Positions 1 to 9,879 of a DNA stretch of 64,000 nucleotides are shown here, one piece after another. The position numbers were made by a program, and so were the translations under genes. The stretch's first letter is position 1; each line of letters starts with the position of its first letter. The stretch is from JAICMB01 sp963795935 (lineage in GTDB: Bacteria; Acidobacteriota; Terriglobia; Bryobacterales; Bryobacteraceae): contig CAWCJO010000005.1 in NCBI GenBank assembly GCA_963795935.1, forward strand, positions 274,301-338,300, written 5' to 3'. The notes below the pieces were generated by a model that was not told where the DNA came from, searched no databases, and saw only the letters and a program-made list of their open reading frames with translations.

Positions 1-32
1 CGCAGTAGCAGCGTGTTTGCCGTAAAAGCGTT

Positions 33-788
33 TTACCGGAAAAGCTTCGGCACAACCTTGATCTCGAACAGTTTCGGCCACAGCTTGCCGGTCACAAACA
101 GGCGGTCGCGCGCCGAATCGTAGGCGATGCCGTTCAGCACATCCACCGGCTCGGTCAAGTCTTCCGGCTTCAGCAGCCCGCTCATTTCAATCCACGCGAT
201 CACGCGCCCATCCTCCGGCCGGATGCGCGCAATGCGATTCGTCTGCCACACGTTCGCATAGATCTCTCCTCCCACGCATTCCAGCTCGTTCAGGTTCTGG
301 ACCTCCCGATTGCCGTCCCGCACGGTGATCCGCTTCCGCTCCTTCAACGTTTCCGGATCCCACAAGCGGATTTGCGCGCTCCCATCGCTCATATAAATCG
401 TCTTGCCGTCGTTGGCAAGCCCCCAGCCTTCGCCCGGATACGTAAAATTACGCAGCAGCTTGAAGCGAGCGCGGTCCCAGACGAATCCGGTTTGCGCCTG
501 CCACGTAAGCTCCACAATTCTGCCGCCCAGCACGGTAATGCCTTCGCCGAAATACGACGGAGCGAGGTCGATCTTCTGCATCACCTGCCCCGTTTCAAGC
601 TTCACTTTGCGCAAGCTGGAGCGGCCCTTCAGGCCCGTGCCTTCATACAAAAATCCATCGCGATACTCCAGCCCTTGCGTGAACGCGGCACGGTCGTGCG
701 GATAGACATGGACAATCTTGTACGTGTACTCGGGCGTCTGCGCGCACCCGCACAAGGTAACGAGAAACGCCGCGATCGCCGGCCGCAT
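33..788 (-). CDS. Glutaminyl-peptide cyclotransferase, bacterial beta-propeller type (lipoprotein)
   Basis: A 251-aa protein that resembles bacterial glutamine cyclotransferases (Glu_cyclase_2 family), which convert N-terminal Gln to pyroglutamate in exported proteins. A short hydrophobic leader ends in a lipobox-like LCGC (Cys15), so it is probably a periplasmic lipoprotein. Family hallmarks are the early FTQGLEY segment, the central GEGWGLANDG segment and the late VLNGIAYD segment, spread over the five-bladed propeller. Length is normal for the family and the frame is intact. It is divergently oriented from the RraA-like gene that begins about 100 bp away. The family is clear; the physiological substrate is not visible here. 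Confidence 0.88.
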   Translation of the reverse strand: MRPAIAAFLVTLCGCAQTPEYTYKIVHVYPHDRAAFTQGLEYRDGFLYEGTGLKGRSSLRKVKLETGQVMQKIDLAPSYFGEGITVLGGRIVELTWQAQTGFVWDRARFKLLRNFTYPGEGWGLANDGKTIYMSDGSAQIRLWDPETLKERKRITVRDGNREVQNLNELECVGGEIYANVWQTNRIARIRPEDGRVIAWIEMSGLLKPEDLTEPVDVLNGIAYDSARDRLFVTGKLWPKLFEIKVVPKLFR

Positions 789-888
789 GGCGCCATCCTA
801 GCAGGCGCGGCCAACCCTACAGTCAAAACCGCCCTAATTTCCGGCCGCCACGGTATGCGCCGGCCCCCTCTCCACGCGTATACTGCAA

Positions 889-1614
889 TTGTTGACGCCG
901 CCCGTTCATCCCGACATCCTCGCTCTGCTGCGGCGCACCGATACCTGCACCGTCTCGAACGCCGTCGAAACGTTCAGCGTCCGCATGCGCAATGAGGGAT
1001 TCATGCACGGCGCCGCGCGATGCCTCTTCCCCGCGCTGCCGCCCGTAGCCGGTTTCGCGGTCCCCGGCCGCATCCGCACCGCCGCTCCGCCCATCGCCAA
1101 TCTCTGCTACTACCACAGAATGGATTGGTGGCAATATGTCGCCTCTCTGCCGGCGCCGAAGATCGTCGTCCTCGAGGATGCCGACGATGAACCCGGAGCG
1201 GGCGCATTTGTGGGCGAGATTCATGCCCGCATCGCGAAATCCCTGGGCTGCGTCGCATACGTAACGAACGGCAGCGTCCGCGACCTGCCGCAAGTCGAAT
1301 CCGCCGGCTTCCAGTGCTTTGCCCGCGGCCCGAGCGTCTCCCACAGCTACGCCCACATCGTCGATTTCGGCGCTCCCGTCGAGATCGGCGGTCTGAAAAT
1401 CTCGCCCGGCGATCTCCTGCACGGCGACATGCACGGCGTCCACGCCATTCCACTTGAAATCGCCGCCCACCTTCCTGCCGCCGTGGAGGCGATCATAAAG
1501 AGAGAAGAGGAATTGATCCGCTTCTGCGAGTCTCCCGATTTTTCGCTCGCGAAATTGCAAACGGCCATAACCCGGGACAGCGCCTCATGCCAGCCGCGGG
1601 ATCGACAACAATAA
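889..1614 (+). CDS. RraA-like / HMG aldolase-fold protein
   Basis: A 241-aa protein of the RraA-like superfamily, which includes 4-hydroxy-4-methyl-2-oxoglutarate aldolases and the RNase E inhibitor RraA. The family segment around residues 120-135 (YVTNGSVRDLP) matches the conserved G-x-x-R-D metal/substrate region. The start is a TTG; the alignable N-terminus (TDTCTVSNAVE) begins a few residues later, so no later start fits. A TATACT box lies at 879-884, so close that the mRNA may be nearly leaderless. The 3' end overlaps the following histidine kinase start by 28 bp, suggesting cotranscription. The precise substrate is unknown. Confidence 0.75.
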   Translation: MLTPPVHPDILALLRRTDTCTVSNAVETFSVRMRNEGFMHGAARCLFPALPPVAGFAVPGRIRTAAPPIANLCYYHRMDWWQYVASLPAPKIVVLEDADDEPGAGAFVGEIHARIAKSLGCVAYVTNGSVRDLPQVESAGFQCFARGPSVSHSYAHIVDFGAPVEIGGLKISPGDLLHGDMHGVHAIPLEIAAHLPAAVEAIIKREEELIRFCESPDFSLAKLQTAITRDSASCQPRDRQQ

Positions 1615-3042
1615 CGTCCCCCGTCTCGCCCCACCGGCAGACCAGAATCCTCCTGTGGGCCGGCTTTGGCGGCCTGCTGCTATTACTGGGCGTTCTCGGC
1701 CTCAGCGCCATTTCGTTCCTGTACCAGATCGAGATCCGCCAGGAGCGCATCCGCCAGGATTACGTCGAGCGCGACCGCGCCCTCGAAGAGCTCCGCTCCA
1801 GCATTTATCTCTCCGGCACCTACATTCGCGATTTTCTCCTCGACGCCCGCGAAGACGAAGCCGGCGAAACGCGCGGCGAGAATCATAAAGCGCAGTTCCT
1901 CGCGACGCGGCGCAAAATCGAGAGTGAAGTCGCGGCCTATCGCCGCCTTCCGCGCGCCGGGCAGATGCCTGCCTTTCAGCAGCTCGCCAACGAATTGACC
2001 GCCTATTTCAACACCCTCACGCCGGTACTTGGGCTGGACGCCCCAGCAGCAGCGCGAGCGCGGCTACGCCTTTATCGAAGAAGAAGTCCTGCCGCGGCGC
2101 ATGCTGGCCCTCGGACTCGCGGACCGCATCCAGCAAGTGAGCCAGGCGCAGCTCGAGGTCAGCAGCCAGCAGGTCAGCGAGCTGTTCTCCTCCTTCCGCG
2201 CTAAATTCGTCGCCCTGCTGCTGCTCGCCATCGCCATCGGCATCGTGCTCACGGCCATTACGTTATGGCGGCTGCTGCGCCTCGAAGCCGAGGCCGACCT
2301 GCGCTTCGACGAAGCCGTGCATGCCCGCGAGGAATTAAAACATCTCTCCGCCGAGCTCGTCTCGGCGCAGGAAATCGAACGCCGCCGCATCTCCCGCGAG
2401 CTGCACGACGAGGTCGGACAAGTGCTCTCGGCCATGATGCTGGCCCTCGGCAACGTGCGTTCGTCACTCCGCTCGAACAATATAGAGGAAGCCCTGCGCC
2501 AACTGCAGCTCGTGCAGGACATGACCGAACAGAACGCCCGCATGGTGCGGAATCTCTCCCTGCTGCTGCGGCCCACCATGCTCGACGATCTGGGCTTGGT
2601 CTCCGCCTTGAAGTGGCTCGCCCGCGAGGTCTCCCGTACGGCCGATCTGCAAGCGGACGTTGCCGCCGAAGATTGCCCCGACGACCTTCCCGAAGAGCAT
2701 CGCACCTGCGTGTATCGCGTCGTGCAGGAGGCGGTGCGCAACGCCTCGCGCCATTCCGGCGCCCGCCAGGTCAGAATCTACGTGCAGCGCGAAGGCGCCC
2801 GCTTGCGCGTCTCCGTGCAGGACGACGGCAAGGGTTTCGATCCCGCGCACGAAACCGGCGTCGGCATCCTCGGCATGACCGAGCGCGTCGCTCGCCTCGG
2901 CGGCGTTTTCACTGTCGATTCCGAGCTGGGCCGCGGAACCATCGTTTCTTTCGAGCTCCCCTTGCCCGCCGGCTTCGAGCCCGCTCCCGCGCCCCCTCGC
3001 GAAATTCCAGCTCAGGAAACCAGCCCCTTGCGCACGGCGTAA
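1587..3042 (+). pseudogene. NarL-type sensor histidine kinase, one frameshift
   Basis: A membrane sensor kinase of the HisKA_3/NarX type. Order: N-terminal membrane helix (about residues 20-45), an extracytoplasmic helical sensor, a second membrane helix, then the dimerisation/phosphoacceptor helix with RELHDEVGQ (His codon near 2404) and a C-terminal ATPase with DDGKGFD and GILGMTERV. The frame changes once near 2025-2033: the first part runs 1587 to about 2030, the second runs from about 2029 to 3042. The joined protein is about 485 aa, as expected. The 3' end overlaps the convergent response regulator by 31 bp, which is probably its partner. A single base error or a real mutation could explain the break. 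Confidence 0.85.
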
Positions 3043-3659
3043 AGAATCAGCTCCGCCAGATTGTGTACGTGCAGCTTTTTCAAAATATTGTTGCGATGCG
3101 TCTCCACCGTCGCCACGCTCACGTGCAGCATCTCCGCGATCTCGCGATTGTTCTTGCCCCCCACAAGCAGTTGCAGAACTTCCTTCTCGCGCAGACTCAG
3201 CAGGTCGTAGCTGTCCTCCACGCCGCGCCTCCGCGCCTCCGCCATGTAATCTTCGACCAATATCTTCGTGATCGCCGGACTGAAATAGGCGTTGCCCGCC
3301 GCCACCGCCCGCGCCGCCGCCAGTACGTCCGCCTCCGGAGACGCCTTCAGCAGATATCCGCGCGCCCCCGCCTTTAGCGCCCGCAGTACATACGCTTCAT
3401 CGGAGTGCATGCTGACGATGATGATGCGCGCATTCGGCAGTTTCCCGGAAATGTGTTGCGCGGCGTCGGTCCCGTTCAGCCGCGGCATACCCACGTCAAG
3501 CAGAATGAGGTCCGGCTTGTGCTCCACGGCCCGCTCAATGGCCTCGTAGCCGTCCGCCGCCTCCGCGACAACCTGGAACTCGCCTTCCCGTTCGAGCAAT
3601 CCCCGCAGACCGCTGCGGATCAGCGGATGGTCGTCGGCAATCAATACTCGGACCGGCAC
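3012..3659 (-). CDS. NarL/FixJ-family response regulator
   Basis: A 215-aa two-domain regulator. The receiver domain has the acidic pair near residues 9-10, the phospho-acceptor Asp55 in LILLDVGMP, and a Lys in the usual late position (LLKASPEAD). The C-terminal LuxR-type HTH shows LSLREKEVLQLL and NREIAEMLHVSVATVETH. The start is GTG at 3659. It converges on, and overlaps the end of, the NarX-type kinase, so the two probably form a two-component system despite opposite strands. Target genes cannot be read from the window. Confidence 0.93.
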   Translation of the reverse strand: MPVRVLIADDHPLIRSGLRGLLEREGEFQVVAEAADGYEAIERAVEHKPDLILLDVGMPRLNGTDAAQHISGKLPNARIIIVSMHSDEAYVLRALKAGARGYLLKASPEADVLAAARAVAAGNAYFSPAITKILVEDYMAEARRRGVEDSYDLLSLREKEVLQLLVGGKNNREIAEMLHVSVATVETHRNNILKKLHVHNLAELILYAVRKGLVS

Positions 3660-3733
3660 TGCCCTCTTCGTGGCCGGATCTCTTCATCCTGTTATGAAGA
3701 GTATAGCCGCTGGAGGAGATTCGGCGAACGCCT

Positions 3734-4488
3734 TTACGGCTGAGACTCGCAGCGCCGGGCACGCCGCCGCGCGCGACGCCGAAACAGACCGATGGCGCGA
3801 TCGAGAACGCTGCCATCGCTGTAAGTGCCCGGTTCCGGCACGATTTGGAATTGCAAACTCGCGCCGTTCTGATCCTTAAATCCCAGGAATTGAACAAAAG
3901 CGCTCGAATTTTCATCGCCTGGGGAACTGCCTTCCGCAAACAGGGATTCCGAGATGGTGAGCGGAACGCCGTACTGAAATGGCGATTGGAGGGTGATCGT
4001 TTGAAAAAATTGGGAAAGCTGATTTTGTAAGGATGTAAGCGGGTTTAAGCACGTGGAGCTTGCTTGCTCACAATATTCCGCTGTCGTATTCCCCTGAACA
4101 AGGTTCACAAGCGCCGTCGGGCCCACGTACCCGCCGAGATCGTTAAAAGTGGAAACCAACACCGAATAAGATCCGGACAAAGTACCCGGCTCCCCAGTCC
4201 CGACGATTCGATGAGCGCGCTGTAATCTGCGGCCGCATTAGCGGAAGCGATCCCATTGCCAAACCCATCCTCGTACGCAGTCACACTCGTGTTCGCTAAA
4301 CCCGCAGTGGCGTACGCTGCGAGGGGGTCGTTGACGGTCCCGCAGTTCACAAAGGCGCCCGAAGACGATGCGCTGCAACTGGGAAAGCCCAAGCGGCTCG
4401 TCTGGACCGAGACGCTTGATGCCGTCGCCGCCCGCGGCGAAAGTCCCGTTATCAGAAGCACCGCCGATGTAATCGCAATGTTCTTCAT
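3734..4488 (-). pseudogene. PEP-CTERM-type exported protein, frameshifted
   Basis: Two reading frames join into one exported protein. The first (4105-4488) starts with a signal peptide (MKNIAITSAVLLITG) and a Ser/Ala-rich region; the second (3734-4180) continues it after an indel near 4190. The C-terminus contains VPEPGTYS followed, in alternating frames, by a short hydrophobic stretch and an Arg-rich tail (FRRRARRRARR), the layout of a PEP-CTERM sorting signal cleaved by exosortase. At least two indels are needed for a normal C-terminal helix. No exosortase gene is in the window. The function of the mature part is unknown. Confidence 0.6.
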
Positions 4489-4761
4489 AAGTTATACTCT
4501 TCGCCATTATAGTTTGTCGCTGCATAGATTGATCGTTTAACAGGGTACTGAAAAAGTCCTGGGGCAACCACTCCCTCACGGTCGCGGCTCTGTAAGTTGC
4601 TGTGAACACGAGGCATTGATTCTGAGCCGCGCGCGTCACCAAGCGGTTTTAGAATTTTGTCGCGGCATTCGCTTCTCCGATCACGGTTTGACTCGCTCAC
4701 GCCGACAGCGGACGCCGCCTGCTTCCGATTGCCGAAACTTGCGCGAAATGAATAGGACTAT
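4489..4761. other. Intergenic stretch with a palindromic-looking segment
   Basis: No gene recognised. The segment includes CTCCCTCACGGTCGCGGCTC near 4570, followed by more GC-rich sequence. Sequences like this look like interspersed intergenic repeats I associate with Solibacter-type genomes, but no second copy was found in the window, so this stays a suggestion. Confidence 0.25.
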
Positions 4762-4779
4762 TTATTGGTTCACAACCGT

Positions 4780-5575
4780 CCAACCCGGGACGCCGCTCTG
4801 ATTCAGCCAGTTCCATCCCTGATACGTCGCTCCTCCAGCCCCGCCGAAATAGTTGACCGTGACCTGTTTGGTGCTGCTGTTCATCCAGATCAGATCCGGT
4901 ACGCCATCGCCATTGAAATCCGCCGCTCCCACCACCTGCCACCCGGGCTTGCCGCTGCTGTCCAGCCAATTCCAGCCCGTCAACGTCGCCCCGCCGGTCC
5001 CGCCATAATAATCAACCGCGACTTGCGCGGTGCTGTCGTTTTGCCATACGAGATCCGGGATACCATCCCCGTTGAAGTCCGCGACGGCCGCGACATGCCA
5101 ACCGGCAGCCCCGCCTGATTCAGCCAGTTCCATCCTTGATATGCCGCCCCGCCTGCCCCGCCAAAGTAGTTGACCGTGACCTGTCTGGTGGCGCTGTTCA
5201 TCCAGACCAGATCCGGCGCCCCATCGCCATTGAAATCCCCCGCTCCCACCACCTGCCAGCCGGGCTTGCCGTTGCTGTCCAGCCAGTTCCAGCCTGCGTA
5301 CGTCGCTGCGACGCCCGCGCCATAGTAATAGTAGTCAACGGCGACTTGTGCGGTGGCGTCGTTCTGCCAAACCAGATCCGGGATCCCATTGCGATTAAAG
5401 CTCGCGACGGCCACCACGCGCCAGCCTGGAACACCAGCCTGATTCAGCCAATTCCAACCCTGATACGTTGCCCCGCCGGACGCCACCGTAATAGTTGACC
5501 GAGACCTGTCTAGTGCTGCTGTTCATCCACACCAGGTCCGGAACGCCGTTGCCGTCGAAATCGCCGCCGCGCGTT
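4780..5575 (-). repeat. Five tandem FG-GAP/VCBS repeats (~186 bp each)
   Basis: Each unit carries a calcium-binding-like D-F-N-G-D-G-x-P-D-L motif followed by W-Q-N-D or W-M-N-S. The two versions alternate (WQND...VAVDYY and WMNS...VTVNYF), so the duplication unit seems to be a pair of repeats. They form the C-terminal propeller of the CHAP-BACON protein. Confidence 0.8.
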
Positions 5576-6429
5576 ATCGTGGGCAGCGGCGCGGCGTACT
5601 GGCCCTTGAAAAGAAATCCATAATCGTGCCCGGTGGCGGTCAATGCCGCCGCCAGGAAATTCCGGATCGCATCGTCCGCCGTGTTGGCGGCCGGCCTTTG
5701 CGCCAATGCTCTCCAGAATTGGATGTACGCTTGAAACCCGTTGTCGGAATAAATACGGTAATACATCGCGCCGGCCAGGTCGGCGGCGGTCCAGCCGTTC
5801 GCGTTGGGATAGGGCTGGCCAGCGGCAAGCGTGTTCTGCCAGTTGTATTGGGCGTCCGCGAGATATGCGCTAAGCAGGCCGGACACGACCGAGTTCTCAA
5901 ACTGCGCGTAGGGCAACGTCCCATTGTAGGGTCCCCCATTGACCGGAACGCGATCCATCGAAATAAAGCGATTCGCAATGGCGAACCCCGTAACAAACGC
6001 GTCGATCGGACTCAGTTGAGAACCGTACAACCAGAAATTCCGCCCCAGTTCATAAAACAGAACCTGATCGTACTGGTCATTCTGAAGAACTCCGTCATAC
6101 AAGTCCAAAAAATAAGCTAGTCTCATGATTTCAATTCCCGTGGCGCCAAGCTACGCCGCATCCGGCGCGCAAGTGGCGCCGTCAGGGACCTCGGCAATGA
6201 CGTCGCGTCCGTTCAACGTCGTGGCCGCCAGGTGATTTGGTTCTGAACCGGTGATCTGCTCGTAAATCCCGTAAGCGCTATCCAGCGCGGCGAGGATAGA
6301 GTTCATCGTTGGCGTATCCAGATTGTTGCCGCTGGTGAGTACCGCGACTTTGTTCCCGATCCACGGATATAGCGTAAGCGTAGCCCCTTTGAAAGTCACA
6401 TAGGTCACCCCCGACTGTATGGACGGCGG

Positions 6430-7395
6430 AGTGACGGTGGTAGCAACATTCAGAGTGACGTTCACAATCTGCGGGCTGCCGGAGGCGCCACTGGCGGTAA
6501 CCGTAATCGTGCCGTTATAGGACCCGGCGGCTAAACTTCCCGGTACAACCGAGATGCTCAAAGGTGTTGCGGACGCGCCCAGCGTTCCAATCCCCGGACT
6601 AACTTGCAGCCATGCGGCGTTGCTGGTGGCCGTGAAACTCGAGGACCCGCTGCTTACTGAAGCCGACAAATTCTGCGCGCCGGGAACCGCCGAACCGGTC
6701 TGATACGCAAACGTCAACGGTCCGCCGGTGATTGAAAGAGTAGGCGAGGTGATTATCGGGGCGCTCACGTTGAGTGTGACGTTCACTGTCTGCGGGCTGC
6801 CGGAGGCGCCGCCGGCGGTCACCGTGATCGTGCCGTTGTAGCGCCCCAGTGCTCAAAGTCCCCGGCACAACCGAAACGTTCAAAGCTGTTGCGGATGTGC
6901 CCAGCGTTCCAGCTTCCCGGACTCACCTGTAGCCAGGCGGCATTGCTCGCCGCCGTGAAACCCACCGAGCCGCTGCTCACCGAAGCCGACAAACTCTTCG
7001 CGCCGGGAACCGCCGAACCGGTCTGATACGCGAACAGTCAACGGCGCGCCGGTGATTGAAAGAGTAGGCGAGGTGATTATCGGGGCGCTCACGTTGAGCG
7101 TGACGTTCACAGTCTGCGGGCTCCCGGATGCGCCACTGCCGGTAACCGTGATCGTGCCATTATAGGACCCCGCGCTTAAGCTCCCCGGCACAACCGAAAT
7201 GTTCAAAGCTGTTGCGGACATTCCCAGTGTTCCACTCCCCGGACTCACTTCCAGCCATGCGGCATTGCTTGTCGCCGTGAAGCCAACCGAGCCGCCGCTC
7301 ACCGAAGCCGACAAACCCTTAGCGCCGGGAATACTTGAACCGCTCTGATAGGCGAACGTTAACGGCCCACCCGTGACAGAAAGGGTCGGTGCTCC
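6430..7395 (-). repeat. Three tandem BACON-domain repeats (~310 bp each)
   Basis: Each unit encodes a beta-sandwich repeat with the pattern LSxTGGPLTFAYQ...SNAAWLxVSP...SAGSYNGTITV. Units run roughly 7395-7070, 7070-6740 and 6740-6430. They are similar at the DNA level (the segment encoding SGSPQTVNVTLNVSAP is nearly identical), pointing to recent duplication. Such repeats usually bind mucin or polysaccharide. Confidence 0.75.
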
Positions 7396-8678
7396 GCCGC
7401 CACCGCTTTGTGTGCCGTCGACGATCGGTCCCGCGGGATATGAATCGAAATTAGGATCGTCGTACACATTGCAGAACTGATATCCGAGACCCGTGAAGAT
7501 CGTGGCGGAGGGGAATAGCCGCAGTAATCCATTGCTAACTATGCCGACCGTCGCACCGCCCGGTTTCTTTATTAAACGCCCATCGGGACTGAATTGCTTG
7601 TTGTCACCAAGCGCGCCCGGGTTTGATAATGTCGTACCCACAGGGTATTGATTCATCTCCGCATCGGTAATGGTGATGATGTCCTTTAGATCGAACTGGT
7701 CACCAACCCACGTCTGATTGGACGGGTTTTGGTACGGGTTCTGGAAGGCCGCAAAATTTGCGATGCCGAAACGATACAGGACCGAGCCTTGCGATCGCAG
7801 AAGGTAAACCGTGCCGCCTGTGCTGGGGCTTTCCACAAATGTTCCTTCGGGATGAACATATCCACTCGGCAGGCCGGCGCCGCTCGCGATCCTCCGCCGC
7901 AATTCCTAAGCCATCCTTGAATTGGTAGATCTGAATCCGACTGGTTAAAGCCTGTCTCGAAACTATACGAGCCGCTCCCGCCTGTCAAGCGGACTTCGTG
8001 ATCAACATCAACCGAAGTATTCGTATAATTCTCCTGAGCGGTTTCAATAGTGTACTGACCGCCGCCGAACTGAATTCCCGAGGGAACCGAGGTAACGATT
8101 GCTATGTGTCCCGTCGCGCCGTTTGGGTGGCCGTTCGACGCCAAAATATCTCCTACTTCAGGCGGCATCGATCCCCCGTTAGGAAACCTGGCTAATTTCA
8201 TTGAAGAATAATTGTTATACCATTGATCCGCATTCCCCAGAAACAAGGGTGCGAGGTTAAGGTTAAAAATTGCAAGATAATATCGCCGCACGAACTCAAC
8301 GCACTGCCACATCTCGCCAATGTAATTGGAGGACGAAGATGTACAGTTTGGCTGCACCGCCGTGCCCGACGCAGGACTGACTTGGCAGTTGTAGCGGTTA
8401 GAAACGTATTGTGGGTAGCAGTTAGAGAACACAGCGACGCCGTTGGAGGTCTGACCCAAATACGTGCCAAAAGGAGTACTGCAGGTCTGTCCGGCGGCCG
8501 CGCCCAAAAACGCGAGCCATATACATACAGTTGCTATATAGATAACCATTGTTCGTACCTGACCTGAAGACCCGTGGCGCGCGCGCCACATCGCTGATAG
8601 CCAGATGCCACACTCACTACTCCGCATCATAGATCCTCCATGCGCAAAAGATGACTCACGTACCGCGCAATCGCTTTA

Positions 8679-9575
8679 CTAGTTTTGGTCCACCCCGAAA
8701 TCGAAGACACCCACGGCCCCAGCTCCACCGGAAAGGAAGCAGTACTCGCCCGGCTGCAAGGGCGCGCCCATCGTCACCTTGTACAGCCCCGGGCGGATGC
8801 GCTGGGACTTGAATCCGATAATCGCGTTCGGGTCTGCGCCGCTCGAGGAGCCGAAGACCCCGAATTTCCCGATATTGGTTTCGCGGTTCGATTTCGAGAG
8901 ATCCAGCTTCAGCAACGCGTATTGATTGGGGTTCGAAACAGTGACGCCCTGGCCAAGTCCGGCCGCCTTGTCATCGAAGTAAAAATAGAATTCAGGATTC
9001 GCGTCGCTTGTTCGGATGCTGGCGCGCTGTCCGGGAATAACCTCTTTGATTTTCCCGTTTGGCCATCCCACGAACGATCCGGGTCCCGCGCGCACCTTCT
9101 GCCCCTGCGCGGCGGCGAGTTCCAGAACGGTCATCGCGACCTTTCCGTCCCGGTCTTTCGTATACAGATAAATGCCCGACTCGTGAGGCGCCATGGGATC
9201 GTTCGGATCGCCAACCGCGGCCGCTCCGGCGCTCGGGGTCGTACCGGCAGCGGCGGCCGGCGGAGATGGCGGCTCGGATAGAGGCGCCGCCGGCTTGATC
9301 TCCGCCTTGGGGTCCAGCATAACCTCCAGCGTGGCATCGCTCACATTCGCCTTCTTCAGACGGATCATCTCGTCCGGACTCAGGTCGAACGCCTTGTCTT
9401 CCTTCCGCAGGCGCGCAATAACGACGCCCTCGTCGGCTGTCAATCCTAGCGGCGCTGAAACGGCAGGTCCAGCATTTCTGGTGGGGGCCGGCGGCTTAGC
9501 GGCCACCCCGGACCGCTGCGCCGTTGCGGAAAGTGCTAGTAATGTGCCAAGCGAACAAAGTGTCAGGATTCTCAT
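8679..9575 (-). CDS. Exported hypothetical protein with C-terminal beta domain
   Basis: About 298 aa. The start is set by a strong Shine-Dalgarno AGGAGG (cctcct on the plus strand at 9586-9591) ten bases before the ATG at 9575; the frame is open further upstream but without support. A signal peptide (MRILTLCSLGTLLALSATAQ) is followed by a short helical segment (LSPDEMIRLKKANVSDATLEVML) of a type often seen in acidobacterial exported proteins, a Pro/Ala linker, and a C-terminal domain (YLYTKDRDGK to GVFDFGVDQN). The family is common in Acidobacteriota but I cannot assign a role. It is probably periplasmic or surface-exposed and is monocistronic. Confidence 0.75.
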   Translation of the reverse strand: MRILTLCSLGTLLALSATAQRSGVAAKPPAPTRNAGPAVSAPLGLTADEGVVIARLRKEDKAFDLSPDEMIRLKKANVSDATLEVMLDPKAEIKPAAPLSEPPSPPAAAAGTTPSAGAAAVGDPNDPMAPHESGIYLYTKDRDGKVAMTVLELAAAQGQKVRAGPGSFVGWPNGKIKEVIPGQRASIRTSDANPEFYFYFDDKAAGLGQGVTVSNPNQYALLKLDLSKSNRETNIGKFGVFGSSSGADPNAIIGFKSQRIRPGLYKVTMGAPLQPGEYCFLSGGAGAVGVFDFGVDQN

Positions 9576-9879
9576 AATTTCATGTCCTCCTAAATACCCC
9601 CCATTCGGAAAGCGCGTTATCTTGGCTTCCCAATTTCCCCGACCGGAAATCCGGTTGCGGCGGAACGCGGAACGGGAATCGTGTTCGCCGCTACACCGAG
9701 GAGAGTGCCGCCAGGACGGTTCAACATGTCCGCCCCCAAGTTTCGCCGATGCCGGATGATTAGTCGCGCGCAAACGTGCGCACGACCGCGCAAATACAGG
9801 GCGCAAACGCACACGCGAAATTTCTTGCGCCGCCCCGCGCCCCCTGTGCTATGATCCGTGGCTGACGTTCGTCAAAGCA

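Larger units (their letters stand above)
4762..8549 (-). pseudogene. Giant secreted CHAP-BACON-FG-GAP protein, several frameshifts
   Basis: One long exported protein appears split by at least four indels. In order: a signal peptide from an ATG at 8549 (MVIYIATVCIWLAFLG); a CHAP amidase/peptidase domain with its Cys in QCVEFVRRYY and His in GHIAIVTS; a linker with YRFGIANF; three BACON-type Ig-like repeats (about 7390-6430); a domain with VTYVTFKG and, after another break near 6150, FYELGRNFW, which resembles a degenerate metallopeptidase helix; and five FG-GAP/VCBS repeats (about 5560-4780). It may act on cell-wall peptides or carbohydrates outside the cell. Breaks lie near 7880, 6850, 6150, 5490 and 5110. 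Intact length would be about 1260 aa. Confidence 0.7.

Noticed and set aside
629..1560. Overlapping open frames on both strands around 630-1560
   Set aside because: They lie antisense to the glutaminyl cyclase and RraA-like genes, a common effect of high GC content.
8679..9812. Longer start for the exported protein at 9812
   Set aside because: The AGGAGG site and signal peptide clearly place the start at 9575; the upstream part is Arg-rich and unlike a leader.
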